A stretch of DNA of 64,000 bases from Actinobacteria bacterium IMCC26256 (GTDB taxonomy: Bacteria; Actinomycetota; Acidimicrobiia; IMCC26256), in contig CP011489.1 in NCBI GenBank assembly GCA_001023575.1, forward strand, positions 620,001 through 684,000, read 5' to 3'. Below are positions 43,076-51,291 of this stretch, piece by piece. The translations under genes and the position numbers were made by a program. A model generated the notes under the pieces. It searched no databases and was not told where the DNA came from. It saw only the letters and a list, made by a program, of their open reading frames with translations. How positions within the stretch are numbered: position 1 is the stretch's first letter; each line of letters starts with the position of its first letter.

Positions 43076-44527
43076 TTAGCCAGAAGCGGGGAGGATGATG
43101 GACTGAAGTTCGGTATATGCATCCAGCCCCTCTGGGCCGAGCTCGCGCCCGAGTCCAGAGTTCTTGAATCCTCCGAAGGGAGCATTGAAGTCAAGGATGG
43201 TTGCAGAGTTAATGGCAACAACTCCGGTGCGAACCTGAGCAGCAATCTGGCCTCCATGCTCAATATCTGAGGTCCACACCGAACCACATAGGCCGTAATC
43301 GGAGTCGTTGGCAATCGCCACAGCCTCAGCCTCCGTGTCGTAAGGAATCGCAGTTAGCACTGGTCCGAAGATCTCCTCGCGAGCAATCTTCATTTGGTTA
43401 TTGGCGTCTGCGAAGAGTGTTGGTGACACGTACCAACCTTTATCGAGATCGTCAGGTCGGCCTCCGCCCACTACAACTCTTGCGCCCTCGGACTTACCTG
43501 CCTCGATATACCCAAGAACGCGAGTGCGCTGGCGCTCGGCAACTAGCGGCCCAAGTTGGCTGGAGTCTTCGTTAGGGTCTCCGACAATCATCTTTGACAT
43601 GCCATCTCCGATTGCCTCAACAATCTCTGAGTAGCGCGCACGGGGGACGAGGATTCTTGACTGCGCACCGCAAACCTGTCCGTTGTTCATTAGGCCAGCC
43701 ATTAGAAGTTGGTCGAGCAGTGCGTCATCGAGGACTACGTCGTCGAGAATAATCGCTGCTGACTTTCCACCTAGTTCAAGAGTGCAGCGCTTGATCTGAT
43801 CTCCACAGATTGACGCGACGCGACGGCCAACGGCGGTGCTGCCGGTGAATGAGACCTTGTCAACCTGAGGGTGAGCAACTAGGTATTCGCTTACTTCGCG
43901 CCCGGCAGCGACGACATTGATTACTCCTTCGGGGATTCCTGCCTCCATTACTGCATCTGCAAATAGGTAAGCATCTAGGGGCGTCTCAGGGGCTGGCTTC
44001 AAGACAATGGTTGATCCTGATGCAAGCGCGGGGCCAAGTTTCATGGCGGTGATGTAGAGGGGAACGTTCCAGGGGATTATTCCGGCGGCTACCCCGACTG
44101 GTGCACGGCGAACGCGTACATCGCCACCGAGTGCGCCGGCGCGACGGTTCTCAAACTCATAAGTGCGTGCGATGCCGGCATAGGTGTCGAGCACCATTGT
44201 GGAGGCGAATACCTGACCCATGATTGAGAACGACTTAACTGATCCGTTCTCGTTTGTAATTACGTCTGCAATCTCCATTGCGCGTGCCTGTAGTGATGCC
44301 GAGAGTCGAGAGATGGCGTCGGCTCGCTCGTCTGGAGTCATGCGCGGCCAGGGGCCGTTATCGAAAGCATTGCGTGCGGCGGATACTGCACGGTCGATAT
44401 CGGCAGTACTTGCGTCGGGCACAGATCCGTAGACCTCTTCAGTAACGGGGGAGATGACCTCTATGCGCCCCTGCCCATCTGGAGCAACCATCTCTCCGCC
44501 GATGAATAATTCTTTGAAGTCAGTCAT
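43076..44527 (-). CDS. NAD(P)-dependent aldehyde dehydrogenase
   Basis: 483 residues, standard ALDH length: FTGSTAVGRRVASICG, the general base Glu in LELGGKSA, the nucleophile Cys in NNGQVCGAQSR, and EEIFGPVLTAIPYD. It oxidises an aldehyde to an acid, plausibly the product of the nearby alcohol dehydrogenase or of the luciferase-like monooxygenase. The ATG is preceded by GGAGGAAAACCC, an excellent ribosome binding site. It follows the monooxygenase gene by 134 bp on the same strand. Confidence 0.93.
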   Translation of the reverse strand: MTDFKELFIGGEMVAPDGQGRIEVISPVTEEVYGSVPDASTADIDRAVSAARNAFDNGPWPRMTPDERADAISRLSASLQARAMEIADVITNENGSVKSFSIMGQVFASTMVLDTYAGIARTYEFENRRAGALGGDVRVRRAPVGVAAGIIPWNVPLYITAMKLGPALASGSTIVLKPAPETPLDAYLFADAVMEAGIPEGVINVVAAGREVSEYLVAHPQVDKVSFTGSTAVGRRVASICGDQIKRCTLELGGKSAAIILDDVVLDDALLDQLLMAGLMNNGQVCGAQSRILVPRARYSEIVEAIGDGMSKMIVGDPNEDSSQLGPLVAERQRTRVLGYIEAGKSEGARVVVGGGRPDDLDKGWYVSPTLFADANNQMKIAREEIFGPVLTAIPYDTEAEAVAIANDSDYGLCGSVWTSDIEHGGQIAAQVRTGVVAINSATILDFNAPFGGFKNSGLGRELGPEGLDAYTELQSIILPASG

Positions 44528-44661
44528 GGGTTTTCCTCCGTGGGGGTAGTCACGCTTTTGCGCAGGAGGAAACGGTACTCCGCAGCGCAGCCCATCTGCC
44601 GGCTCGGGCGGGGTGGACTGGGGTCGGGTACCTGACTAGGTAGGCGAGTCTGCCGGGTAGA

Positions 44662-45774
44662 TCAGAGGTCAGCGAAACTGCGTAGCGGGGCGTGCGCTAT
44701 CTCAGGAAGAACCAAACGGGCAAAATGCTTCGCCTCTTCAATGTGCGGATAGCCGGAGAGAATGAATGCGTCAATGCCGAGGGACTGATATGCCCTCAAC
44801 TTGCTTATGACCTGTTCCGGGCTGCCAACAATTGCGGCACCGCAGCCCGAGCGCGCACGCCCCACGCCGGTCCAGAGAGCATCCTCTACGAAACCGTCAT
44901 CACTAGACGACTCCCTTAACTCTGCTTGGCGCCTTACCCCTTCTGACGAATGGTCAAGGGAGCGTTCTCGAATGCGTTTACCCTCAGCCGGGTCTAAGGC
45001 CTCGACGAGATAGGCGGCGGCTGCGCGTGCCTCGCTCTCAGTCTCCCGTACGATGACATGCGCTCGATACCCGAATCGAAGGCTGCGCCCATATGTATCA
45101 GCACGTTTACGCATGTCGCCGATAATTGAAGCAACCTCTGGCATGAGGTCTGGCCACATGAGGTAGACATCGGCCTCCTGCGCAGCGACGTCTCTCGCAT
45201 CGTTAGAGAGTCCTCCAAAATAGAGAGGAGGGCAAGAACCGCTCACTGGTTGCGCACTTGGTGCAGTTACTTCAAGGTTTATGAACTCACCGTGGAACAC
45301 GACGTCTTCTCCATTTAGAAGCGCGCGTAATACCTGCATCGTCTCGAGTGTTCGGCGATAACGGGCAGCGCTCTCCAATCTCTCGCCGGGCATGTCGCTA
45401 GAGATGATGTTGATGGTTAAGCGTCCCTCCAGCATCTGGTCAAGGGTCGCGAGTTGGCGTGCCAGTTGAGGTGCCCACATCTCGCCGCACCTCACAGCAA
45501 CGAGCATCTGCATACGCTTGAGCAGTGGCGCCATCCCTCCTGCAAAGGCGACGCTGTCGATCCCTAGGTCGTAGCCCGAGGGGAGGAGAATATTGTTGAA
45601 ACCTGACTTCTCAGCGGTTAGGGCGATATCCCTGCAGTGCTCCCACGATGATCGAAGGCTCTGGTCTGTTACACCTAACTGCGCGTAGTCGTCGTCGCAG
45701 AGTGCCGCGAACCAAGAGATCTCAACCGGCGTGCCTAAGAATGCTTGGGTTTGGGGAGTTGAGTTAGTAGTCAT
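44662..45774 (-). CDS. Luciferase-like FMN monooxygenase, alkanesulfonate monooxygenase (SsuD)-like
   Basis: 370 residues with the TIM-barrel LLM fold: SWEHCRDIALTAEKSGFN, MLVAVRCGEMWAPQLARQLATLDQML, NIISSDMPGE and a C-terminal YQSLGIDAFILSGYPHIEEA that is characteristic of SsuD-type enzymes. SsuD releases sulfite from alkanesulfonates with FMNH2 from a partner reductase; no reductase gene is adjacent. A related role in organosulfur or other oxygenation is possible. AGGA lies six bases before the ATG. It is divergent from the Gfo/Idh gene with only 37 bp between starts. Confidence 0.85.
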   Translation of the reverse strand: MTTNSTPQTQAFLGTPVEISWFAALCDDDYAQLGVTDQSLRSSWEHCRDIALTAEKSGFNNILLPSGYDLGIDSVAFAGGMAPLLKRMQMLVAVRCGEMWAPQLARQLATLDQMLEGRLTINIISSDMPGERLESAARYRRTLETMQVLRALLNGEDVVFHGEFINLEVTAPSAQPVSGSCPPLYFGGLSNDARDVAAQEADVYLMWPDLMPEVASIIGDMRKRADTYGRSLRFGYRAHVIVRETESEARAAAAYLVEALDPAEGKRIRERSLDHSSEGVRRQAELRESSSDDGFVEDALWTGVGRARSGCGAAIVGSPEQVISKLRAYQSLGIDAFILSGYPHIEEAKHFARLVLPEIAHAPLRSFADL

Positions 45775-45811
45775 CGGAGGTCCTAACCTACGCGTTCATG
45801 GAGTGCTTTGT

Positions 45812-46903
45812 ATGGAACACATAATCAGGTACGGAATCATTGGCGCTGGGATGATGGGCATTGAGCACCTGCGCAACCTCCAAGCGATTGAGGGGGTTGT
45901 GGTGACAGCTATTGCTGATCCGAGTGAGGCCTCTAGGGAAGCGGCGAGACGACAGGGCACCGACGGCGGAGGACCGATTGAGTGTTTTGAGAGCCACGTT
46001 GCTCTCCTCGAGTCCGGGTTGTGTGACGTAATTGTGATCTCTACACCGAACATGACACATGCCGCGATTCTTGATGATGTTTTGGCGACATCTTTGCCGG
46101 TGCTCGTCGAGAAGCCTCTATGCACGACGTTGGCTGATTCGCAACGAATTGTAAATTCCGCTAACGAGCGTGACGCCATAGTTTGGGTTGGGCTTGAGTA
46201 CCGATATATGCCCCCGATCGCTCGACTCATTCGCGAGGTTCACTCCGGAGCTGTTGGGCGTGTGCGCATGGTCGCAATGAGGGAGCATCGATTTCCTTTT
46301 CTGACCAAAGTCGACGACTGGAATCGTTTTAATGAAAACTCCGGAGGGACTCTTGTAGAGAAGTGCTGCCACTTCTTTGATCTGATGAACTGCATCACTC
46401 GATTTAACCCAGTGAGTGTCTACGCATCAGGGGCCCAGGATGTCAATCACCTAGGTGAACGCTATGGCGGGCGGGTACCAGACATTCTTGATAATGCGCT
46501 CGTAGTCGTGAATTACGAGGACGGGTGTAGGGCATCGCTTGATCTATGCATGTTCGCAGAGGGGAGTGCTAACCAGGAGGAGATCTCAGTGGTCGGAGAT
46601 CTAGGTAAAGCAGAGGCTTTTCTCCCGAGCGGGGAGTTTCGCCTAGGCACTCGGAGCGGAGGGCGTTCCTCGGTTGAGTCGATTGTCGTTAAGGACGAAC
46701 GAGTCGGCTATGAAGGATTTCACCATGGCTCTAGTTATCTAGAGCATCTTGATTTTCTCTCTGCTCTACGTAGTGGTGACGCTCCTGGCGTAACCGTTGA
46801 GAGCGGGATGCTCGCAGTAGCGATGGGTATAGCTGCGCAGAGATCTATTGAGCAGGGGAGAGTAATTGAGATGGATGAGGTGCTCTCCGATCCACTTGCT
46901 TAA
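45812..46903 (+). CDS. Gfo/Idh/MocA family oxidoreductase
   Basis: 363 residues from the ATG at 45812 (GGAG eight bases upstream; the longer in-frame start would run into the divergent gene). Rossmann motif GIIGAGMMG, ISTPNMTH, VEKPLCTT (EKP signature), and the second domain with GGTLVEKCCHFFDLM, where the His is catalytic. It oxidises or reduces a sugar or cyclitol with NAD(P). Sequence alone does not give the substrate; closeness to the sugar-isomerase-like gene at the window start is not meaningful. Confidence 0.9.
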   Translation: MEHIIRYGIIGAGMMGIEHLRNLQAIEGVVVTAIADPSEASREAARRQGTDGGGPIECFESHVALLESGLCDVIVISTPNMTHAAILDDVLATSLPVLVEKPLCTTLADSQRIVNSANERDAIVWVGLEYRYMPPIARLIREVHSGAVGRVRMVAMREHRFPFLTKVDDWNRFNENSGGTLVEKCCHFFDLMNCITRFNPVSVYASGAQDVNHLGERYGGRVPDILDNALVVVNYEDGCRASLDLCMFAEGSANQEEISVVGDLGKAEAFLPSGEFRLGTRSGGRSSVESIVVKDERVGYEGFHHGSSYLEHLDFLSALRSGDAPGVTVESGMLAVAMGIAAQRSIEQGRVIEMDEVLSDPLA

Positions 46904-46969
46904 TCAAGTCTTGCTACGAACGTCGGTAGAGTCTGCAGGTGACAGAATCTCAAAAAGTTACGCACTCCA

Positions 46970-47011
46970 ATTACAAATCTCGTATTACAAATTCTGCAAT
47001 CACATATTCGC
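46970..47011. repeat. Three tandem copies of a 14-bp AT-rich unit (third degenerate)
   Basis: ATTACAAATCTCGT (46970-46983), ATTACAAATTCTGC (46984-46997) and AATCACATATTCGC (46998-47011) lie directly upstream of the SnoaL-like gene and its ribosome binding site. Confidence 0.65.
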
Positions 47012-47026
47012 AACAGGGGAGTCAAG

Positions 47027-47446
47027 ATGGGTACAACTGAGAACCGGAAACTCGTTGAGGAATTTTGGGCAACGCTCTACCGGAGAGATTTTGAAGCAGT
47101 TGGTGAGTTTTTCTCGAACGATGCTCACTACCGTGACGTGCCTGCACCCGAAGAGGGGGCGTTCGGCCCTGCTGAGATAATCGCCCGGCTTCGACTCGGC
47201 ATCGAACCACTATCGGTTTATGCACATCACCCGCGCACAATGATTGCGGAGGGGGATGTTGTAATCACCGAGCATGGCGAAGAGTGGCATTGGCATACGG
47301 GCGAAGAGGTCATCCTGCCGTTCGTCTCAGTACACGAAGTGAGTGATGGCAAGATTGTTCGCTGGTGGGACTACTGGGATATGAGCACCCTCATGAACGC
47401 CGCCCCGCAGTGGTGGGTCGAGCACATCATGGAGGGTTACAAGTAG
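47027..47446 (+). CDS. SnoaL-like/NTF2-fold protein
   Basis: 139 residues: RKLVEEFWATLYRRDFEAVGEFFSNDAHYRDVP, HPRTMIAEGDVVITEHGEEWHW and FVSVHEVSDGKIVRWWDYWDM, the SnoaL/limonene-epoxide-hydrolase-like cone fold with polar residues lining the pocket. Members act as epoxide hydrolases, isomerases or polyketide cyclases. The ATG is preceded by AGGGGAGTCAAG. Separate unit; the gap after it holds a strong hairpin. Confidence 0.85.
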   Translation: MGTTENRKLVEEFWATLYRRDFEAVGEFFSNDAHYRDVPAPEEGAFGPAEIIARLRLGIEPLSVYAHHPRTMIAEGDVVITEHGEEWHWHTGEEVILPFVSVHEVSDGKIVRWWDYWDMSTLMNAAPQWWVEHIMEGYK

Positions 47447-47542
47447 GGCCTTTGCCCCATTTATCAGGCAATTAGCCCGGCTGCTCGGCATTAGAAATAT
47501 TTCCCCTTGTCCTGAGCCCCTAACCTCCGTTACCCTTCGGCG

Positions 47543-47563
47543 CCCCGAGGAGTCTCCTCGGGG
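47543..47563 (+). terminator. Perfect 9-bp hairpin directly abutting the next start codon
   Basis: CCCCGAGGA (47543-47551), loop GTC, TCCTCGGGG (47555-47563). It could terminate the SnoaL-like transcript, although no T-run follows. Its last base touches the ATG at 47564, so if transcribed it would shape initiation of the downstream gene. Confidence 0.6.
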
Positions 47564-47857
47564 ATGACGATTGGTAGTGGTGTGGAGCATTATTCGAGGC
47601 GGCGTAGCCGTGGAGTGCAGCGTGGAGCCGGTAGTGGCCCAAGCGCGCGCCCGCTCGATCGCGATCGCGGGCAGCGTCGTCCGCCAGAGGCACCGCGTCC
47701 AGAGTTCATTCCGATCTTGGTGCAGATGAAGCGCCCTGAGGTAGTCGCAGTTTCATGGCCCGCCATCGTCTCAAACCGTGCCCTTGTGATCGGTGCAATT
47801 CTCGGTTCTATGACGATCTCAATCGTCGCAATTTCTCTGTTGATTCAGGTCGGCTGA
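47564..47857 (+). CDS. Small basic protein with one C-terminal membrane helix
   Basis: 97 residues: an Arg/Gly/Pro-rich cytosolic N-terminus (YSRRRSRGVQRGAGS, RDRGQRRPPEAPRP), a conserved-looking FIPILVQMKRPEVVAVSW and a tail helix ALVIGAILGSMTISIVAISLLIQ. Not recognised. The ATG at 47564 directly follows a hairpin and lacks an SD; a GTG at 47582 is an alternative start. It is 57 bp upstream of the DUF3039 gene, and the group 47564-48648 may be one transcript. Confidence 0.55.
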   Translation: MTIGSGVEHYSRRRSRGVQRGAGSGPSARPLDRDRGQRRPPEAPRPEFIPILVQMKRPEVVAVSWPAIVSNRALVIGAILGSMTISIVAISLLIQVG

Positions 47858-47914
47858 AAAATACTTGCTGCCAGTCGTGTCTTTTGCGCTGGGTCCGATA
47901 AGAATTACGTTCGC

Positions 47915-48226
47915 ATGAGTATTTCTTCGAAGATACGGGTCTTAGATAATGCCTTAGTCGGTGTCCTTGCGACTACTCCGACAATCACTCCAGTAGTTGC
48001 GCCGGTAGAGACTCCAACTGAGGAGACTTCGCACGTCGATACAGATGGAGGCGACCACGATCGTTACGCACACTTCTGCCGCAAGGACGACATAATGCGT
48101 GCAATGGTGACAGGCGAGGCAATCGTGGCTCTCTGTGGAAAGAAATGGGTTCCAACACGCGACCCGGAGCGCTTCCCGATCTGCCCAACATGCATTGAAA
48201 GAAAAGCCGCGGGCTGGACTCTGTAA
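47915..48226 (+). CDS. DUF3039 family protein
   Basis: 103 residues. After a 45-residue acidic/Pro-Thr leader comes the DUF3039 core: HFCRKDDIMRAMVTGEAIVALCGKKWVPTRDPERFPICPTC, with cysteines in ALCG and CPTC that can form a small zinc ribbon together with a His. The family is restricted to actinobacteria and has no known function. It is 5 bp upstream of the next small gene. Confidence 0.85.
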   Translation: MSISSKIRVLDNALVGVLATTPTITPVVAPVETPTEETSHVDTDGGDHDRYAHFCRKDDIMRAMVTGEAIVALCGKKWVPTRDPERFPICPTCIERKAAGWTL

Positions 48227-48231
48227 CCACG

Positions 48232-48648
48232 ATGAGCCTCGCTGTGTTACTTACCGGCGTATACGACGCAGATGGAGGAGCGATCGGCGAGCTGAAGTAT
48301 TGGATCGGCGCTCGCCTAGGTAAAACACATTGCTCGCTCTGCGAAGTTACTCATTCCGCTATTAGGGAGAGGCGTGAGTGGAGCGAGACGCGCTCAACTT
48401 TGAGTGTTGAGTTCCGTACTGTGCATCGAGATGAGCAGAGCGAACCCGTCTTGACTGCAACTAAGGGCCTATTCCCTGCGGTTGTCGCTCAAGATGAAGA
48501 TGGAGCGGCATACCTGCTCCTCGGCCCTGAGGATATTGAGGAGATTGCTCGCCACGCCGAGCCTCACCTTGCGTTGGTTGCAGCGGTAGAGCAAGCGGGT
48601 ACAGCGGTTGGCCTCTCTTGGCCGGGGGGATCCCTAAGAAATCCCTGA
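48232..48648 (+). CDS. Small uncharacterised protein with HCSLCEVTH motif
   Basis: 138 residues. The N-terminal GVYDADGGAIGELKYWIGARLGKTHCSLCEVTHSAIRER block, in which the CxxC and two His could bind a metal or be redox active, is typical of an uncharacterised actinobacterial family. The remainder is a mixed alpha/beta domain (PAVVAQDEDGAAYLLLGPEDIEEIARH). Located 5 bp after the DUF3039 gene and 65 bp before the glucosaminidase gene, so possibly co-expressed. Confidence 0.7.
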   Translation: MSLAVLLTGVYDADGGAIGELKYWIGARLGKTHCSLCEVTHSAIRERREWSETRSTLSVEFRTVHRDEQSEPVLTATKGLFPAVVAQDEDGAAYLLLGPEDIEEIARHAEPHLALVAAVEQAGTAVGLSWPGGSLRNP

Positions 48649-48713
48649 GCGACCCAAGCAGGTGGCCATTAGGTGTGAAGATGTATACCTATCAGAGCCG
48701 ATGAGAAGAGATA

Positions 48714-49979
48714 GTGAAACTTCATCAAGCAAATAAAGATCGCCATCAAGGATACTTGCGCGCAGTTTTTCTCAGGCCACTAGCCCTGGTCGCCGTGATA
48801 GGTCTTGTCTCCTCGCTCTCGGTCAGCACTGATAGTCGAGAAGCCTCTGCTGTTCAGCGCTCTGTGGCGGTCGTCAAGAATGCGGGTTCAGGTACCGCGG
48901 CGGGGCCGCGCATCGCTGCGCTCTCCTTGCTTGTGACGCGCTCTGACGCGACGGTGGTTGAGTCGAATCGAGATCTTGGAAATCTGAGGTCGCAGCTAGT
49001 ACGCCTCCAGAGCGCTGAGGCAGCAGCGCGGGCCCATACTGACGAGTTAGGAGTCATCGAAGCGCAGGCCCAGAGCAACCTCATTGAGGCTAGAGCGACT
49101 CTTGCTAGCCTCGCCGCAGCTGCGTATCGAGGTACTGCGAGTGCACCGGCCTTTGTCATATTGTTGAGGGCTAGAACTCCACTCGATATCGAGTACCGCC
49201 AAGAGCTTGTTCGTCAGACCGCAAGAGTTCGTAATAGGGCATTAAGGCAAGCAAAATCTGCAGAAGTCATAGCTGCGAATGCAACAAGAACTGCGCGAAT
49301 CGAGAGAGACCGCATCCGGGGAGAACTCGAGACAGTCTCTGCCCGTATACCTGCAGTCGAGAAGCGTGGTAACTCCGCTCGCATCAGCGCTACGAACGGT
49401 AGGTTCTGGCTGGCGCGTTGGAGCTCAATCGCTAACGGTACGGCAACCGCAATACGCGGGCAGCCGGTACTCGGCTCAGAGGAGATGTCGCGTTGGTTTA
49501 TTGGTACACGCGGTAATCGGTCTCGAGCCACAGTTCCAATGCCTGAGCTTGCGCGCTACTACGTCGAGGAGGGTTCCTCTGAGAATATTCGTGGCGATAT
49601 TGCATTCGCTCAGAGTGTCTTAGAGACGGGTGGCTTTAGGTTCCCAGATGGAGGCCAGGTTGCTCCTAGCGACAATAACTTTGCAGGTATGGGTGCTTGC
49701 GACTCTTGTGCATCTGGTCGCTCGTACCCTTCAGCCCGAATCGGTGTGAGAGGGCAAATGCAGTTGCTGCGTGTCTACGCGCAGCCTGGTCTGCGTAACT
49801 CAATGCTGGGTAACCCCGCAGTAGACCCGCGCCTCGATACTCATTATCTAAAGGGGAAGGTCCAGACATGGTCTGGCCTAACCGGTACCTGGGCGACTGC
49901 TCGTGCATATGGAGATCGAATCATTGAGATCTACTCAGAGATGCTTTCATGGCTAACGGACCGCGCAGGCTTGGGATAA
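48714..49979 (+). CDS. Secreted glucosaminidase-domain protein with coiled-coil N-terminal half
   Basis: 421 residues from a GTG preceded by GAGAAGAGATA. A signal segment (LALVAVIGLVSSLSVST) is followed by a long coiled coil (about 60-230, RSQLVRLQSAEAAARAHTDEL, LIEARATLASLAAAAYRG), as in PcsB/FtsEX-controlled cell wall hydrolases, then a C-terminal glucosaminidase-like domain (YYVEEGSSENIRGDIAFAQSVLETGGF, PSDNNFAGMGACDSCASG) with a catalytic Glu in VLETGGF. It would cleave glycan strands of peptidoglycan. The coiled coil suggests regulation by a partner. Confidence 0.87.
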   Translation: MKLHQANKDRHQGYLRAVFLRPLALVAVIGLVSSLSVSTDSREASAVQRSVAVVKNAGSGTAAGPRIAALSLLVTRSDATVVESNRDLGNLRSQLVRLQSAEAAARAHTDELGVIEAQAQSNLIEARATLASLAAAAYRGTASAPAFVILLRARTPLDIEYRQELVRQTARVRNRALRQAKSAEVIAANATRTARIERDRIRGELETVSARIPAVEKRGNSARISATNGRFWLARWSSIANGTATAIRGQPVLGSEEMSRWFIGTRGNRSRATVPMPELARYYVEEGSSENIRGDIAFAQSVLETGGFRFPDGGQVAPSDNNFAGMGACDSCASGRSYPSARIGVRGQMQLLRVYAQPGLRNSMLGNPAVDPRLDTHYLKGKVQTWSGLTGTWATARAYGDRIIEIYSEMLSWLTDRAGLG

Positions 49980-50045
49980 ATCTAATAGGCCCTGATTCGC
50001 TTTGAGAACATCACGAGCGAAGACAAACTCGTAGATCCCTCCAAA

Positions 50046-51281
50046 TTAGGGAGTAACCCCAAGGCTCTCTGCGATTGCTTCTCCTGCTCTGCGGCCAGAG
50101 AAAAGCGCTCCTTGAATAGATGCCGTATCCCTGTGATCTCCACATACCCAAAGGTTGTCCCCAAGATTGACGCGTTGACGAGCCTTAAGTGGCGCGCGCT
50201 GATCCGGGTGTCCATGAATAATTCGGTCTATGCGCAGTGTCTCCCATGACTCGACGACTGGCCCAATCCATTGCGTTAGGTGCTTTCGCGCCTCCGCCTC
50301 TAACCCAACGTCTCCAACGGTTCCAGGAATCGATGCGGCGATCAAGCTCTTTCCGGGAGGAGCATATTTCTCGGAGACCGCGCTCATGATCGCTAAATTG
50401 CGTACAGCGACATTGGTGCTGCCATCAAGAGCGATGAACTTCCCTATCCCCGGTGGCGGCGAATCTGCTGAGAACCAGATACACGATGTTGAGCGCGAAC
50501 CTGGATTAGGTATCCCTAACAGGCGTGACGCGCTTGCTCCATCAGTTGCAACTACGACTGCGTCTGCGGTGATGCGATCTCCCCCGTCAATAATGAGATG
50601 AGTCCCGGTTGTCTCAACTGCTCGCGCTCCAAGGCGGATAGTTCCAGGGGCAAGCGATGAGGCAAGTTGTTTAGTAATTTCTCCCATGCCTCTCGCTGGC
50701 ACTCCTGAGGTCCCGGTAGCGAGCATTCGCAGTATTAAAAGAAATCTGAGGGAGGAGACCTCGAGGTCTGGATCAAGTTGAATACCCGAGAAGAGTGGTC
50801 GCCAGAAATTATTAATCATGCGATCAGAAAACTTGCGCTGTTCAAGGAAGTCGCGTGTGGAGGTATCGCTGCGATGTAGTAGGTCCTGAACGCTCCCTCT
50901 GCTGGCAGAAACCACTAATGCAAGTAGTCGCAGTTTGTCTGCTAGCGAGCCAATCGGGGCTCGTGCCGTCTCGAGTAGAAGTTGTGGTTTTTTAAGCGGA
51001 TCTGCAACGCGCCAGTTACGTTTGTTTACCCTTACAACTGCGCCGCGATCAAACAGGCGCATATCTAATTGCGTTAAGTCAATAAAACGCTCTACCTCTG
51101 GGTATGCAGTAAGAAGTATTTGAAAACCGCGATCAAGGCGATAGCCATCAAGTTCGTCGGTGCGCACTCTCCCGCCAACACCATCCGAGGACTCAAAGAT
51201 CTGGGCATCAATGCCGTGATGCTGGAGGGTACGCGCGCAAGCTAATCCCGCAAGACCTGCACCGATAATCGCTACTGACAC
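50046..51281 (-). CDS. FAD-dependent amine oxidoreductase (protoporphyrinogen oxidase-like)
   Basis: 411 residues: GAGLAGLACARTLQHHG (FAD dinucleotide fold), FESSDGVGGRVRTDELDGYRLDRGFQIL, and the C-terminal WVCGDHRDTASIQGALFSGRRAGEAIA, all standard for flavin amine oxidase/phytoene desaturase-like proteins. The substrate is unknown; the family includes monoamine oxidases, protoporphyrinogen oxidases and carotenoid desaturases. Convergent with the glucosaminidase; its start is 10 bp from the end of the MpaB-like gene on the same strand. Confidence 0.87.
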   Translation of the reverse strand: MSVAIIGAGLAGLACARTLQHHGIDAQIFESSDGVGGRVRTDELDGYRLDRGFQILLTAYPEVERFIDLTQLDMRLFDRGAVVRVNKRNWRVADPLKKPQLLLETARAPIGSLADKLRLLALVVSASRGSVQDLLHRSDTSTRDFLEQRKFSDRMINNFWRPLFSGIQLDPDLEVSSLRFLLILRMLATGTSGVPARGMGEITKQLASSLAPGTIRLGARAVETTGTHLIIDGGDRITADAVVVATDGASASRLLGIPNPGSRSTSCIWFSADSPPPGIGKFIALDGSTNVAVRNLAIMSAVSEKYAPPGKSLIAASIPGTVGDVGLEAEARKHLTQWIGPVVESWETLRIDRIIHGHPDQRAPLKARQRVNLGDNLWVCGDHRDTASIQGALFSGRRAGEAIAESLGVTP

Positions 51282-51291
51282 CTTTGAGAAA

